A stretch of 64,000 nucleotides of DNA, from NCBI GenBank assembly GCA_018830105.1, contig JAHJTC010000022.1:124001-188000 (forward strand), read 5' to 3'. Of this stretch, positions 53,176 to 63,020 are shown in pieces. Position 1 is the stretch's first letter. Every line of letters starts with the position of its first letter. The notes beneath the pieces were generated by a model. The model made no database searches and was not told where the DNA came from. It saw only the letters and a program-made list of their open reading frames with translations. This DNA is from Bacteroidota bacterium (GTDB lineage Bacteria > Bacteroidota > Bacteroidia > Bacteroidales > F082). Made by a program: the position numbers and the translations under genes.

Positions 53176-54294
53176 ATGAAAAGAGTATTGATTGTTACTG
53201 GAGGAGGCGATTGTCCGGGCCTAAACGCGGTAATCAGGGCTGTGGTTAAAAGAGCCTCACAGGAAAAAGACTGGGAAGTTTTAGGAAGTATTCAAGCCTT
53301 TAATGGTGTATTGTGGGAGCCTTCTGAGCTTAAAGTGCTTACCCCGGAAGTTGTTAAAGGGATTCACTTTCAGGGGGGTACAATTATTGAAACGACAAAT
53401 AAGGGCGGCCCGTTTGCCTGGCCCGTAAAAAATAAGGATGGTTCCTGGTCAGCTGTTGATCGCTCTGATGAGATGATCCGAAAAATACAATACCTGGGCA
53501 TCGATGCAGTTATTAATATAGGTGGCGATGGCTCACAGCGAATTTCACAGGCACTTTACGAAAAAGGACTCAATATAATTGGTGTTCCTAAAACAATTGA
53601 TAATGACCTTTCTTCTACCGACTCCACTTTTGGTTTTCAAACCGCTGTTGAGGTAGCAACAGAGGCTGTTGACAAGTTGGTAACAACCGCTGCCAGCCAC
53701 AACCGTGTTTTTGTTGTGGAGGTAATGGGGCGTTTTGCCGGCTGGATTGCCCTCAACGCTGCTGTTGCAGGAGGTGCAGAGGTGTGCCTGATTCCCGAAT
53801 TTCCTTATGACATCGACATTGTGAAGCAAAAACTCGAAGCCCGTTTCAAACGTGGGCGTGGTTTTGCCGTAGTCGTTGTTGCTGAAGGTGCCCAGCCACA
53901 AGGAGGCGAAATGGTTTATGAGCAAAGCACAGAAGTGGGCTACGAAAATGTGAAGCTTGGCGGCATAGCCAGTGCGCTGATTAAGCAGTTGAAGAAGGCC
54001 GGTTTTGAACCTGATATGCGCGAAACTGTTCTTGGTCACCTGTTGCGTGGTGGAGTGCCGATTGCATACGACCGTGTGCTGGCTGCTCAACTGGGGATAA
54101 AAGCCTTTGAAATGGTGCTGAAGGAAGATTATGGTAAAATGGTGGCGTATCGTCATCCTTACTTTGTAGCGGTGCCGCTCAAGGAGGCTGTAGCACAACC
54201 TAATTTGGTAACTCTGGATAATGCACTCGTGAAAACAGCCAATGGATTGGGTATTTCGCTGGGTATTGATATAACCGCCGCCAAAAAGAAATAA
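53176..54294 (+). CDS. pfkA: 6-phosphofructokinase
   Basis: The enzyme phosphorylates fructose 6-phosphate in glycolysis. ATG 53176 (MKRVLIVTGG) is chosen over 53092, because the N-terminal strand of the family starts here. Motifs are GGGDCPGLNAVIRA near 9-22, GGDGS at 116-120 and PKTIDND at 138-144. Glycine in GGDGS fits ATP use, whereas lysine in PKTIDND is the form seen in pyrophosphate-type and some ATP-type actinobacterial enzymes. So the phosphate donor is probably ATP but not certain. Length is 372 residues. comB starts 3 bp downstream. Confidence 0.94.
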   Translation: MKRVLIVTGGGDCPGLNAVIRAVVKRASQEKDWEVLGSIQAFNGVLWEPSELKVLTPEVVKGIHFQGGTIIETTNKGGPFAWPVKNKDGSWSAVDRSDEMIRKIQYLGIDAVINIGGDGSQRISQALYEKGLNIIGVPKTIDNDLSSTDSTFGFQTAVEVATEAVDKLVTTAASHNRVFVVEVMGRFAGWIALNAAVAGGAEVCLIPEFPYDIDIVKQKLEARFKRGRGFAVVVVAEGAQPQGGEMVYEQSTEVGYENVKLGGIASALIKQLKKAGFEPDMRETVLGHLLRGGVPIAYDRVLAAQLGIKAFEMVLKEDYGKMVAYRHPYFVAVPLKEAVAQPNLVTLDNALVKTANGLGISLGIDITAAKKK

Positions 54295-54297
54295 GAC

Positions 54298-55014
54298 ATG
54301 TATATTGAAGTTGTTGGAACAGCACAGCAATGTGCAGCTGTGGATTTTAAAGGAAAGACAGCTGTAGTGATCGACGTTTTGCGTGCCACTTCGGTCATTT
54401 GTACCGCAATCTATAACGGTGCCAAAGCTGTTATTCCCACGGCTTCCATTGAGGAGGCAAAAGCCTGTTTTGCAAAGCTTCAACCCAATACAGCCTTGTT
54501 ATGCGGAGAACGGAATGCCACTAAAATTCCCGGTTTTCATCTTGGAAATTCGCCCCTGGAGTTTGGTTCAGAGGTCGTGAACAATAAAACGCTGGTCATG
54601 GCTACTAGCAATGGCACTTTAGCACTCCGCCAAACTTCAGAGGCTGTGGAAACCCTTGCAGGAAGCTTTTTAAATATTGGAGCCTTAGCTGATTATGTGA
54701 GTAAACAACTGAACGACCTGGTGATTGTGTGCTCAGGTACGGCAGGGAATTTTTCACTTGATGATGCCTTGTGTGCAGGTATGCTTATCAGCATGATCAC
54801 CGATCGCAGGAAAATTGAAACAGATGACCTGGCCAAATTGGTGTTGCAGTTTTATGGCGCCGATACCGGAAATGCAGCAGATAAACTAAAGGAATGCAAG
54901 CATTTGAAATATTTACAGGACAAATCACTTCAGCAGGATATAAATTATTGCCTGCAAACTGCTCTGCTGCCGGTGGTGCCAAGGATGGTGGATCGGCAAC
55001 TAATCAAAACTTAA
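54298..55014 (+). CDS. comB: 2-phosphosulfolactate phosphatase family protein
   Basis: ComB removes phosphate from 2-phosphosulfolactate, a step first known from methanogen coenzyme M synthesis; many bacteria carry the family without coenzyme M. The 238 residues show AVVIDVLRATSVICTA near 21-36, LLCGERNATKIPGF near 81-94, and ATSNGTLAL. It lies 3 bp after pfkA, and its stop overlaps the convergent polA stop by 4 bp. ComA and ComC are not visible here. The true substrate in this organism is unknown. Confidence 0.88.
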   Translation: MYIEVVGTAQQCAAVDFKGKTAVVIDVLRATSVICTAIYNGAKAVIPTASIEEAKACFAKLQPNTALLCGERNATKIPGFHLGNSPLEFGSEVVNNKTLVMATSNGTLALRQTSEAVETLAGSFLNIGALADYVSKQLNDLVIVCSGTAGNFSLDDALCAGMLISMITDRRKIETDDLAKLVLQFYGADTGNAADKLKECKHLKYLQDKSLQQDINYCLQTALLPVVPRMVDRQLIKT

Positions 55015-57791
55015 TGTGCTTCAAGCCAATTGTCGCCGGTGTTAATCTCTACTTCCAGGGGCACATCAAGTGGCATAGCCTCTATCATTGCTTTTTTAAT
55101 CAAGGGTTTAAGTGTTTCCACCTCCTCAAGGTGTGCATCAAACACCAACTCATCGTGCACCTGTAAAATCATTTTGGAACGTAGCTTTTTCGAAAGCAGC
55201 TGCTCTTGAATATTAATCATTGCCAGTTTGATCATATCCGCCGAACTGCCTTGAATAGGCGCATTGATGGCGTTGCGTTCGGCAAATCCGCGCACCACGC
55301 TGTTGGAAACATTGATGTCGCGAAGATAACGCCGCCTGCCCAGCATGGTTTCTACATAACCATGTGCACGGGCAAAGGCAATTTGCTCATTCATATAGGT
55401 TTTAACGCCTTGATATTGTGCGAAATAGTTGTTGATGATATCGGCAGCTTCGCCACGCGGAATGCCCAAACGTTCGGATAGACCAAAGGCGGAGATGCCA
55501 TAGATTATCCCGAAGTTCACGGTTTTGGCATTGCGGCGCATTTCTTTTGTCACCTTATCAATTGCCACGCCATAAACTTTTGCTGCTGTTGCTGTATGGA
55601 TGTCGAATCCTTGTTTAAAGGCCTCCATCATGCCTTTGTCCTTGCTCAGATGAGCGATAATACGAAGTTCAATTTGTGAATAATCTGCTGCAAGCAGTGT
55701 ATAATCCTTGTTTCGGGGCACAAATGCTTTTCTGATTTCACGGCCTCGTTCTGTACGGATCGGAATATTTTGCAGGTTGGGATTATTGGAGCTGAGTCTT
55801 CCGGTAGCTGCCACAGCCTGGTTGTAACTGGTGTGAATGCGGCCATCGCGCGGATTGATCAGGTTTGGTAAGCTGTCGATATAGGTAGATTTCAACTTGG
55901 TAAGCGAACGGTAATCCAAAATGAGTGGGATAATGGGATGGGCATGCTGCATTTTTGCAAGTACATCTTCGGAGGTTGAATACTGGCCTGTTTTGGTTTT
56001 TTTAGCTTTAACAGCAAGTCCAAGATCGTCGAAAAGAATATTGCCCAATTGCTTTGGCGAGGCGATGTTGAACTGTTTTTGTGCATATTCGTAGATTTCC
56101 TTTTCCAGCTGAAGAATTTCGTTAGCCATTTTTTTACTGATGTCCTGAAGGTTTTCCCCGTCAAGTTTCACGCCTTCAGCCTCCATAGTCGCCAACACCT
56201 TTACAAGTGGCATTTCAATCTCGTCAAAAATTTTTCGCACACCCTGGCTTTCCAGCTCCGGCTCCAGTTTGTGGCGCAGCTGTAGGGTGATATCTGCATC
56301 TTCGACAGCATATTCTTTTGCCTTTTCCACTTCCACATCACGCATTGAACCTTGGTTTTTGCCTTTTTTCCCAATCAGGGTTTCGATGGAAACAGGTCGG
56401 TAGTTAAGGTAAGTTTCTGCCAGAAAATCCATATTGTGCCGCTGATCGGGTTGTATCAGGTAATGCGCAATCATGGTATCGAACAGCTTACCATTTACTT
56501 CAATATCGTACCACTTTAGTACGGCGATATCGTATTTGAGATTTTGTCCGGTTTTTTCAATTTTCTCATTTTCAAAAAGGGCCTTAAAGTGGCTGAGTTT
56601 TTTCTGGCAGGCATGATAATTTTCCGGCATGGGGACATACCAGCCGTGATTGGGCTTTAGCGCAAAAGAAAGGCCAACCAGTTCAGCGGTATGCGCATCC
56701 ACAGCAGTGGTTTCCGTGTCGAAACAAATTGATTTTTCTTTGCTTAGCTGCTCAACCAGCTTGATGATCGAGGATTCATCATCTACTAACAAATAGTTGT
56801 GATCTGTAGTTGCGATCGTGTTTTTTTCGGCAGGCTGCAAAGCGTCAAGGTCTTTGCTGTCGAGCTCGCTAAACAAATCTTTCTGATCTGCAGCCTGCGC
56901 TTGTTTTTGGGCATCCTGCATCATTCTTTTGGCGAAGGTTCTGAATTCGAGTTCGTCAAACAGTTCCTGAAGTTTTTCCATATCAGGGCTTTGAACTTTT
57001 AGTGCTTCGGCATCAAAATCAAGGGGCACTTCGGTGATAATGGTAGCCAGTTGCTTCGATTGTAGGGCCTGGGCAGCAAAGTTTTCCAGATTTTCTTTTT
57101 GTTTGCCTTTCAGCTCGCTGGTGCTTGCGAGCAGTTTTTCGACAGAGCCGTATGTGCTGATCAGTTTGGCAGCGGTTTTTTCGCCAATACCGGGCACTCC
57201 CGGAATATTATCGGAAGCATCGCCCCATAATCCCAAAATATCGATCATTTGTTCGGGAGTTGCAATACCATAGCGTTCGCAAACTTCCTGCGGCCCCCAA
57301 ATCTGGGCTTTTTCGCCGAATTTGGCAGGCTTATACATCTTAATATTTTCCGAAACCAGCTGTCCGAAATCCTTGTCGGGTGTCATCATATAAGTGAACA
57401 ACCCATGCTGTTCTGCTTTTTTGGCCAGCGTGCCAATGATATCGTCGGCTTCATAGCCATCCAGAATTAAAATCGGAATCCGGAAGGCTTCGATCAAGGT
57501 CTTGATATAAGGCAAAGAAGCAGCTAAGTCGTCGGGCATCTTTTCGCGATTTGCCTTGTAGGCTGCAAAATCGATATGCCGCTGGGTAGGCGCGAAACTA
57601 TCAAAAGCCACCCCAATATAATCCGGTTGTTCATTTTTTAGCACCTCATATAAGGTGTTGGCAAAGCCCAGAATGGCAGAGGTGTTTAATCCTTTGGAGT
57701 TGATGCGTGGATTTTTATTGAGCGCAAAAAATGCCCTGTATATCAATGCCATAGCATCGAGCAGAAATAATTTCGGACGTGTTTCAGCCAT
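55011..57791 (-). CDS. polA: DNA polymerase I
   Basis: The 926-residue repair and Okazaki-fragment polymerase carries all three domains. The 5' nuclease spans ~1-290 (LDAMALIYRAFFAL, DGYEADDIIGTLA, GIGEKTAAKLI). The 3'-5' exonuclease starts near 335 with the catalytic FDTETTAVDAHTA, so proofreading looks intact. The polymerase domain has DYSQIELRIIAHLS (motif A), RRNAKTVNFGIIYG (motif B) and QVHDELVFD (motif C). It is convergent with comB. Confidence 0.98.
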   Translation of the reverse strand: MAETRPKLFLLDAMALIYRAFFALNKNPRINSKGLNTSAILGFANTLYEVLKNEQPDYIGVAFDSFAPTQRHIDFAAYKANREKMPDDLAASLPYIKTLIEAFRIPILILDGYEADDIIGTLAKKAEQHGLFTYMMTPDKDFGQLVSENIKMYKPAKFGEKAQIWGPQEVCERYGIATPEQMIDILGLWGDASDNIPGVPGIGEKTAAKLISTYGSVEKLLASTSELKGKQKENLENFAAQALQSKQLATIITEVPLDFDAEALKVQSPDMEKLQELFDELEFRTFAKRMMQDAQKQAQAADQKDLFSELDSKDLDALQPAEKNTIATTDHNYLLVDDESSIIKLVEQLSKEKSICFDTETTAVDAHTAELVGLSFALKPNHGWYVPMPENYHACQKKLSHFKALFENEKIEKTGQNLKYDIAVLKWYDIEVNGKLFDTMIAHYLIQPDQRHNMDFLAETYLNYRPVSIETLIGKKGKNQGSMRDVEVEKAKEYAVEDADITLQLRHKLEPELESQGVRKIFDEIEMPLVKVLATMEAEGVKLDGENLQDISKKMANEILQLEKEIYEYAQKQFNIASPKQLGNILFDDLGLAVKAKKTKTGQYSTSEDVLAKMQHAHPIIPLILDYRSLTKLKSTYIDSLPNLINPRDGRIHTSYNQAVAATGRLSSNNPNLQNIPIRTERGREIRKAFVPRNKDYTLLAADYSQIELRIIAHLSKDKGMMEAFKQGFDIHTATAAKVYGVAIDKVTKEMRRNAKTVNFGIIYGISAFGLSERLGIPRGEAADIINNYFAQYQGVKTYMNEQIAFARAHGYVETMLGRRRYLRDINVSNSVVRGFAERNAINAPIQGSSADMIKLAMINIQEQLLSKKLRSKMILQVHDELVFDAHLEEVETLKPLIKKAMIEAMPLDVPLEVEINTGDNWLEAH

Positions 57792-58061
57792 AATTAGAAT
57801 GGTTTTTTTAGGTATTTAGATTTTATCCGATAAACTCAAGTTTGAGTCGTTGCAGACGTATCGGCAGCAGGTAAAAGTACAATAATTTGAAAGGTTGCAA
57901 ACGCTTCTCCTTTTAAATGAAGCTGAGCTAATTGAAAAACAGCACGATACAATGATCAGGTATTTTTTATTTTTGTTTTACAGAAAAGCAGCCTAAAAAT
58001 GTTTAATTACTGTAAATCAATTTTTTAAAGAATTTTGTTGTTTTTTTTTCTTTTTATCACT

Positions 58062-58069
58062 TACCTTTG
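58062..58069 (+). promoter_or_regulatory. -7 promoter box (TACCTTTG) for acpP-fabF-rnc; gap 57792-58098
   Basis: It matches TAnnTTTG, 30 bp upstream of acpP. The rest of this 307-bp divergent gap is AT-rich; I see no small gene or clear polA promoter in it. Confidence 0.6.
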
Positions 58070-58098
58070 CAGCCTGTTTAACTAAAAACATTAGAGTT

Positions 58099-58335
58099 AT
58101 GTCAGAGATTAAAGACAAAATTGTATCAATTATCGTTGATAAGCTTGGTGTTGAGCCAGCAGAAGTTACTAATGAAGCCAGCTTCACAAACGATCTGGGA
58201 GCAGATTCGCTCGACACAGTAGAGTTGATCATGGAATTCGAGAAAGAATTCAATCTTGCTATTCCGGATGATCAGGCGGAGAAAATTGGTACAGTGGGCG
58301 ATGCCGTCAAATACATTGAAGAAAACAAAGCCTAA
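58099..58335 (+). CDS. acpP: Acyl carrier protein
   Basis: The 78-residue acidic helical protein carries growing fatty acids on a phosphopantetheine arm. The attachment serine is in [17 protein letters not shown] near residues 33-49. It stands 12 bp upstream of fabF, the standard order. Nothing unusual is seen. Confidence 0.98.
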   Translation: MSEIKDKIVSIIVDKLGVEPAEVTNEASFTNDLGADSLDTVELIMEFEKEFNLAIPDDQAEKIGTVGDAVKYIEENKA

Positions 58336-58347
58336 AACCACATTTTT

Positions 58348-59601
58348 ATGGAGCTAAAACGAGTAGTAGTTACAGGTTTAGGTGCCATCACACCTATTGG
58401 CAATAGTGTTCCGGATTATTGGGACAGTTTGCTAAAGGGTGTTAGTGGTGCTGCCGATATTACCCGCTTTGATCACTCCAGGTTTAAGACCCACTTTGCC
58501 TGCGAAGTAAAAGGCTACGACTGGAAAGACTATTTTGACCGCAAAGACGTGCGCAAATATGATTTATTTGCGCAGTTTGGTTTAATAGCTGCCGAAGAAG
58601 CCATTGCTGATTCAGGGATGAACGCAGAAAATACAGACCTCAATGAGGTTGGTGTTATTTGGTCGTCGGGTATTGGTGGGCTTGCCACTTTTTTTGATGA
58701 AGTGGCAGCTTTTACCAAAGGAGATGGAACACCCCGGTTCAATCCGTTTTTTATTCCGAAAATGATTGCCGATATCACAGCAGGTCATATTTCAATAAAA
58801 CACGGCTATCGCGGACCAAATTTTGCCACAGTTTCTGCTTGTGCATCCTCAGCCAATGCGCTAATTGATGCTTATAACTACATCAGGCTGGGCAAAGCAG
58901 TTGCTATTGTCACTGGTGGGAGCGAAGCTGCAGTAAATGAGTCAGGCGTGGGAGGTTTTAATGCCATGCATGCTATCTCTACGCGAAATGATGATCCCTT
59001 AACTGGCTCCAGACCTTTTGATAAAGATCGTGATGGCTTTGTTATTGGTGAAGGAGGAGGTGGCCTCGTGCTTGAAGAGCTGGAAAATGCCAGAAAACGC
59101 GGCGCACATATTTATGCCGAGTTTGTTGGCGGAGGGCTCTCGGGTGATGCCAATCATATGACTTCACCACATCCCGAAGGACTTGGTGCATTTCTGAGTA
59201 TGAAACGTGCCATTCAAGATGCCGGCCTCCAATTGCAAGATATTGATCACATCAATACGCATGGTACTTCTACGCCCTTAGGGGATATTGTTGAACCTAA
59301 AGCAATAGTAAGCCTGTTTGGTGAGCATGCCTACAACATAAGCATCAATTCCACAAAATCAATGACAGGTCATTTATTGGGCGGTGCAGGAGTAGTTGAA
59401 GCCATTGCCACAGTATTGGCGGTGCATAATGATGTTGTGCCACCAACAATAAATCATTTTACGGATGATCCGGAAATCGACAACAAACTTGATTTCACTT
59501 TCGGAAAAGCCCGTAAAAGAACGATCAATGCTGCTTTAAGCAATACTTTCGGCTTTGGCGGTCATAATGCCTCAATGATTTTAAAGAAATTTGTTCCGTA
59601 A
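58348..59601 (+). CDS. fabF: Beta-ketoacyl-ACP synthase II
   Basis: FabF elongates acyl-ACP chains. The thiolase fold holds the catalytic Cys in VSACASSANAL near 162-172, and the two histidines in NTHGTSTPLGD and KSMTGHLLGGAG. Length is 417 residues. Its stop codon overlaps the longest rnc open frame by 11 bp, so rnc is probably translated by coupling. Confidence 0.98.
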   Translation: MELKRVVVTGLGAITPIGNSVPDYWDSLLKGVSGAADITRFDHSRFKTHFACEVKGYDWKDYFDRKDVRKYDLFAQFGLIAAEEAIADSGMNAENTDLNEVGVIWSSGIGGLATFFDEVAAFTKGDGTPRFNPFFIPKMIADITAGHISIKHGYRGPNFATVSACASSANALIDAYNYIRLGKAVAIVTGGSEAAVNESGVGGFNAMHAISTRNDDPLTGSRPFDKDRDGFVIGEGGGGLVLEELENARKRGAHIYAEFVGGGLSGDANHMTSPHPEGLGAFLSMKRAIQDAGLQLQDIDHINTHGTSTPLGDIVEPKAIVSLFGEHAYNISINSTKSMTGHLLGGAGVVEAIATVLAVHNDVVPPTINHFTDDPEIDNKLDFTFGKARKRTINAALSNTFGFGGHNASMILKKFVP

Positions 59602-59611
59602 TTGTTGCGTT

Positions 59612-60355
59612 TTGTCACTTACAGATACTGTTAAGGCACTTTTTTCTTCGGATAAAGAATTATCGCAATCCCTTAAAAATATTTTCGGGTTTTATCCCGG
59701 AAATATTTTTTTATATCAGCTGGCTTTCAAGCATAAATCGGCAGCTGATCAAACCATCAATGGCTACAAAGTTAGCAATGAAAGGCTCGAATACCTTGGC
59801 GATGCCATACTCGGAGCAGCTGTTGCTGATTTCCTTTTCAAAAAGTTTCCCTACAAAAACGAAGGCTTCCTCACCGAGATGCGATCCAAAATCGTGAGCA
59901 GGGCCTCCCTCAATAAATTATCCCAGAAGCTGGGTCTCGATAAGCTCGTTAATTTTTCGAGCGATGGCCGCTCAAAGTTTCGCTCAGTAAATGGGGATGC
60001 TTTTGAGGCCTTTATCGGAGCCCTATACCTTGATAAAGGCTTTAGGTTTACCCGCAAGATTATTATCACCCGAATAATAGAGCTTCATATTGATATGGAG
60101 AACCTCGAAAGAGTTGATGTAAACTTTAAGAGTAAGTTGATCGAATGGGTACAAAAAGAGAGACGTCAGATCGACTTTAGCTTAAAGGGAGAAGTTGGAG
60201 AAGGCTACGATAAGATGTATGAGGTAGAAATAATTATCGATGAGGAAGTCCATTCTTCAGCAAAGGATTTTTCCATCAAGGGTGCCGAGCAGTTAGCTGC
60301 CGAAAGAACCTGGAAAAAATTGGAAGGTAATGGACTCGTCAATCAGATTGCCTGA
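59612..60355 (+). CDS. rnc: Ribonuclease III
   Basis: RNase III cuts double-stranded RNA in rRNA maturation and mRNA turnover. The signature NERLEYLGDAILGAAVADFLF lies near 53-73 and the second acidic site in DAFEAFIGALYLDKGF. A dsRNA-binding domain ends the 247-residue protein (IKGAEQLAAERTWKKLE). No ATG lies at the N-terminus. TTG 59612 (MSLTDTVKAL) gives the usual N-terminal length; TTG 59591, overlapping fabF, is the alternative. Start certainty is low, function certainty high. Confidence 0.93.
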   Translation: MSLTDTVKALFSSDKELSQSLKNIFGFYPGNIFLYQLAFKHKSAADQTINGYKVSNERLEYLGDAILGAAVADFLFKKFPYKNEGFLTEMRSKIVSRASLNKLSQKLGLDKLVNFSSDGRSKFRSVNGDAFEAFIGALYLDKGFRFTRKIIITRIIELHIDMENLERVDVNFKSKLIEWVQKERRQIDFSLKGEVGEGYDKMYEVEIIIDEEVHSSAKDFSIKGAEQLAAERTWKKLEGNGLVNQIA

Positions 60356-60443
60356 TTTTGAGTACGGGGCATTTCAGTAGTTTTATGTGCCTTTTCGCGA
60401 TTTAGTTTTAGAAGCTTTTGTAGGCATCAATAAACAAAACCAC

Positions 60444-60451
60444 TAACTTTG
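60444..60451 (+). promoter_or_regulatory. -7 promoter box (TAACTTTG) for the IPExxxVDY-type gene and pyk
   Basis: It matches TAnnTTTG, 16 bp upstream of ATG 60468. Transcription would start at or after the first ATG (60462), which favours the second. Confidence 0.5.
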
Positions 60452-60467
60452 TTGAAAATACATGCCT

Positions 60468-60947
60468 ATGTCAGCACGTAAAAAATTGCTTGATACTTCT
60501 CCTTTTGACGATATCCATATACTGGGAATCACCACCACACTGCCTGATTACAAACTTGCTTGGCATATCAACAACAAGCTTCAAATCAACCTGGTAAAGC
60601 ATGACGACATCGTCCCCAACGAGCTTGATGGAGAATATGCTTATGCTTTCTATCTATTCGATCAGGGTGAGAACAGCAATATTTTTAACCTTGTATCAAT
60701 CAACGATAAAGGAGCCAGATGGCTTAAACTTCCAGTAACCACTGATTTTCTATTCTTAATCAGGAATAGTATTGAAGCCGAAAGGCTAAGCCATATCTTA
60801 AAAACAATACGAAAAATAGAGCAGCTTGTTCACGCCTTTGTAATCGAACAGGCACGCATTAAAGGAATGGATCCTTTGCTGGAACAGATTGAGCTTCATG
60901 AAATGGAAATGATGAAAAATGTCAACAAGCGTCTTTCTCGAAAATAA
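60468..60947 (+). CDS. IPExxxVDY-type conserved Bacteroidota protein
   Basis: The 159-residue cytoplasmic protein belongs, by pattern and by its place between rnc and pyk, to an uncharacterised Bacteroidota family. It begins MSARKKLLD and carries GITTTLPDYKLAWHINNKL near 22-40, a mid-region strand AFYLFDQGENSNIFNLVS, and a C-terminal pair of long helices. No catalytic motif is seen. It is 12 bp upstream of pyk, so probably expressed with it. Confidence 0.8.
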   Translation: MSARKKLLDTSPFDDIHILGITTTLPDYKLAWHINNKLQINLVKHDDIVPNELDGEYAYAFYLFDQGENSNIFNLVSINDKGARWLKLPVTTDFLFLIRNSIEAERLSHILKTIRKIEQLVHAFVIEQARIKGMDPLLEQIELHEMEMMKNVNKRLSRK

Positions 60948-60959
60948 TACAACGCCACT

Positions 60960-62408
60960 ATGAGCAGCCAAAGTTTAAAGCCCTTGAAAACCAAAATTAT
61001 TGCCACCATAGGCCCTGCCTCGGCTTCCTACGAAACTTTAAAGCAGATGGCCAACTCGGGCATGGATGTGTGCCGGCTTAATTTTTCGCACGGCAACTAT
61101 GCAGATCACCAGAAGGTAATAGATGCTATAAATCGGCTTAATCGGGAAACGGGCAGCCATATCGCTTTGCTGGCAGATTTGCAGGGACCCAAAATAAGAT
61201 TAGGCGATTTTGAGCCAAACGCAATAACGCTGAATATTGGCGATAGAATTTATTTCGTATGCGATGAAGTGTTGGGCAATCGCGAGAGGGTTTCAATTCG
61301 TTATGAATCGTTTGCGCGCGATGTATATCCGGGCGATCAGGTGTTGGTCGATGATGGGAAAATAGCGCTGAAAGTGATAGAGACGGATGGCGTGAATAAG
61401 GTGTTGCTTGAAGCACAGACCAATGCACAGCTTCTGCCGCGCAAAGGGGTAAATTTACCCGACACGAAAATTAGCCTGCCTTCGCTCACCGAAAAGGACA
61501 AGAATGATCTGAACTTTATGCTGGATCAGGCAGTGCAATGGATTGCGCTGTCCTTTGTGCGTTCGGCCGACGATATTAACCGTTTACGCGAATTGATAGA
61601 AGCGCACCCGCTAAAAGCAAAGCCAGGCATTATTGCAAAAATAGAGAAACCGCAGGCACTCAATGATATTGAAGCTATAGTTGATGTCGCCGATGGTATA
61701 ATGATTGCGCGTGGCGATCTTGGCGTTGAAATCCCAATGGAGCAGGTGCCGATGATCCAGAAGAAGATTATCCGCATCTGCCAGCGCAAGGGCAAAGCTG
61801 TTATCGTGGCCACACAAATGATGGAAGCTATGATTAGCTCGATAAGGCCAACCCGCGCTGAGGTGAGCGATGTGGCTAATTCCGTTCTGGATGGCGCTGA
61901 TGCGCTGATGCTTAGCGGCGAAACCTCTGTGGGAAGTTTTCCGGTAGAAACCGTTCATACAATGCAGCAAATCATCAGTCAGATAGAGGACTATGATGAA
62001 ATCTATTACCGGCACGAGCAACCGAAAAGTGCTGATAACCCGCGTTACATAACTGATAGTGTGCTTTTTGCAGCAAGTAATCTGGCGCATAGAACCGCGG
62101 CCAAAGCAATTATTGTGGTAACCCATTCGGGTTATTCGGCCAAACAGCTTGCCAGCCATAGACCGAAGTCTGCGCTGTATGTTTTTTCGGGTAGCGAGTT
62201 TATCCTCAAGCAAATAAATTTGCTTTGGGGAGTGCATGGATTTTACGACAGCAGTCTGGAAGATGCTGACCGCATGATGGAGCACCTCAATAGCGGCTTA
62301 AAAAAAGCAGGTTTTCTAAAGACAGGCGATGAGGTTATCCATGTGCTGAGTACCCCGGTATGGAGCAAAGGTCATAGCAATACCATCAGGCTGGGTTATA
62401 TTGAGTAG
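60960..62408 (+). CDS. pyk: Pyruvate kinase
   Basis: It makes pyruvate and ATP from phosphoenolpyruvate. The barrel contains TKIIATIGPASASYE near 11-25 and CRLNFSHGNYADH near 38-50. The active-site lysine lies in GIIAKIEKPQAL, followed by GIMIARGDLGVEIP near 245-258. The C-terminal regulatory domain is present (TAAKAIIVVTHSGYSAKQLASHRP-type). At 482 residues it has the usual length. The convergent ferredoxin gene ends 2 bp away. Confidence 0.98.
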   Translation: MSSQSLKPLKTKIIATIGPASASYETLKQMANSGMDVCRLNFSHGNYADHQKVIDAINRLNRETGSHIALLADLQGPKIRLGDFEPNAITLNIGDRIYFVCDEVLGNRERVSIRYESFARDVYPGDQVLVDDGKIALKVIETDGVNKVLLEAQTNAQLLPRKGVNLPDTKISLPSLTEKDKNDLNFMLDQAVQWIALSFVRSADDINRLRELIEAHPLKAKPGIIAKIEKPQALNDIEAIVDVADGIMIARGDLGVEIPMEQVPMIQKKIIRICQRKGKAVIVATQMMEAMISSIRPTRAEVSDVANSVLDGADALMLSGETSVGSFPVETVHTMQQIISQIEDYDEIYYRHEQPKSADNPRYITDSVLFAASNLAHRTAAKAIIVVTHSGYSAKQLASHRPKSALYVFSGSEFILKQINLLWGVHGFYDSSLEDADRMMEHLNSGLKKAGFLKTGDEVIHVLSTPVWSKGHSNTIRLGYIE

Positions 62409-62410
62409 TA

Positions 62411-62752
62411 CTATTCGGGAGTAAGCTGACCCCAAAAGCCTTCTCCTTTTGAAACAGTCAGGTTGCTATTAACAACTACCTGACATGCAAGCCTTAAACC
62501 CTTTTGCGATCGGTGTGGTGGCATACTTAGCCTGAATTTTTCCTGTGAGCCGGGTGCGGCTAATTTCCCTTCAATTATTACCGCGCATGTGCCACATGTT
62601 CCTATTCCACAGCAGTTTAAATACCTTGAACTGCCATTGTGCGGATAAATATTGTGCCTGACTAATACCTCCCTTAAATTAGCTCCTGGCTCACAACTTA
62701 TCGTCTTCCCGTTAAATTTTATTTCCGGCATTTGTTGTTGATTGATAGCCAT
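62411..62752 (-). CDS. Plant-type [2Fe-2S] ferredoxin
   Basis: The 113-residue electron carrier starts at ATG 62752 (MAINQQQMPEIKF); an upstream GTG (62761) is possible. Cluster ligands follow the C-x4-C-x2-C pattern in NCCGIGTCGTC near 47-57, with the fourth in LRLACQV near 90. The segment EPGANLREVLVRHN before it is typical of adaptor or chloroplast-like ferredoxins. Its partner reductase may be the enzyme at 44.1 kb; that is inference. The gap 62753-63020 shows nothing else. Confidence 0.9.
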   Translation of the reverse strand: MAINQQQMPEIKFNGKTISCEPGANLREVLVRHNIYPHNGSSRYLNCCGIGTCGTCAVIIEGKLAAPGSQEKFRLSMPPHRSQKGLRLACQVVVNSNLTVSKGEGFWGQLTPE

Positions 62753-63020
62753 CTTAAACACAAAGCCGAATAAAAAGTTTTAGTTTTAGTGCTTGGTAAG
62801 CCAAAAAAATGCAGCCAATTTATAGAGACAACAGTTAGTTTGTTGTGTAAAGAAATGCTTTATGGAAGCCTTTGGCGTGCATTTGCATAAAATACGTGCA
62901 CGGAAAACCTGAACACAAGTCATTTATGCTTTAGTAGGTAGATCAATAGCTTTTTTGATCGTATGCTTATAAGTAATCAGGAAATCTTAGGGCAGTTTAA
63001 CTGATATTGTCTGCCTTACC

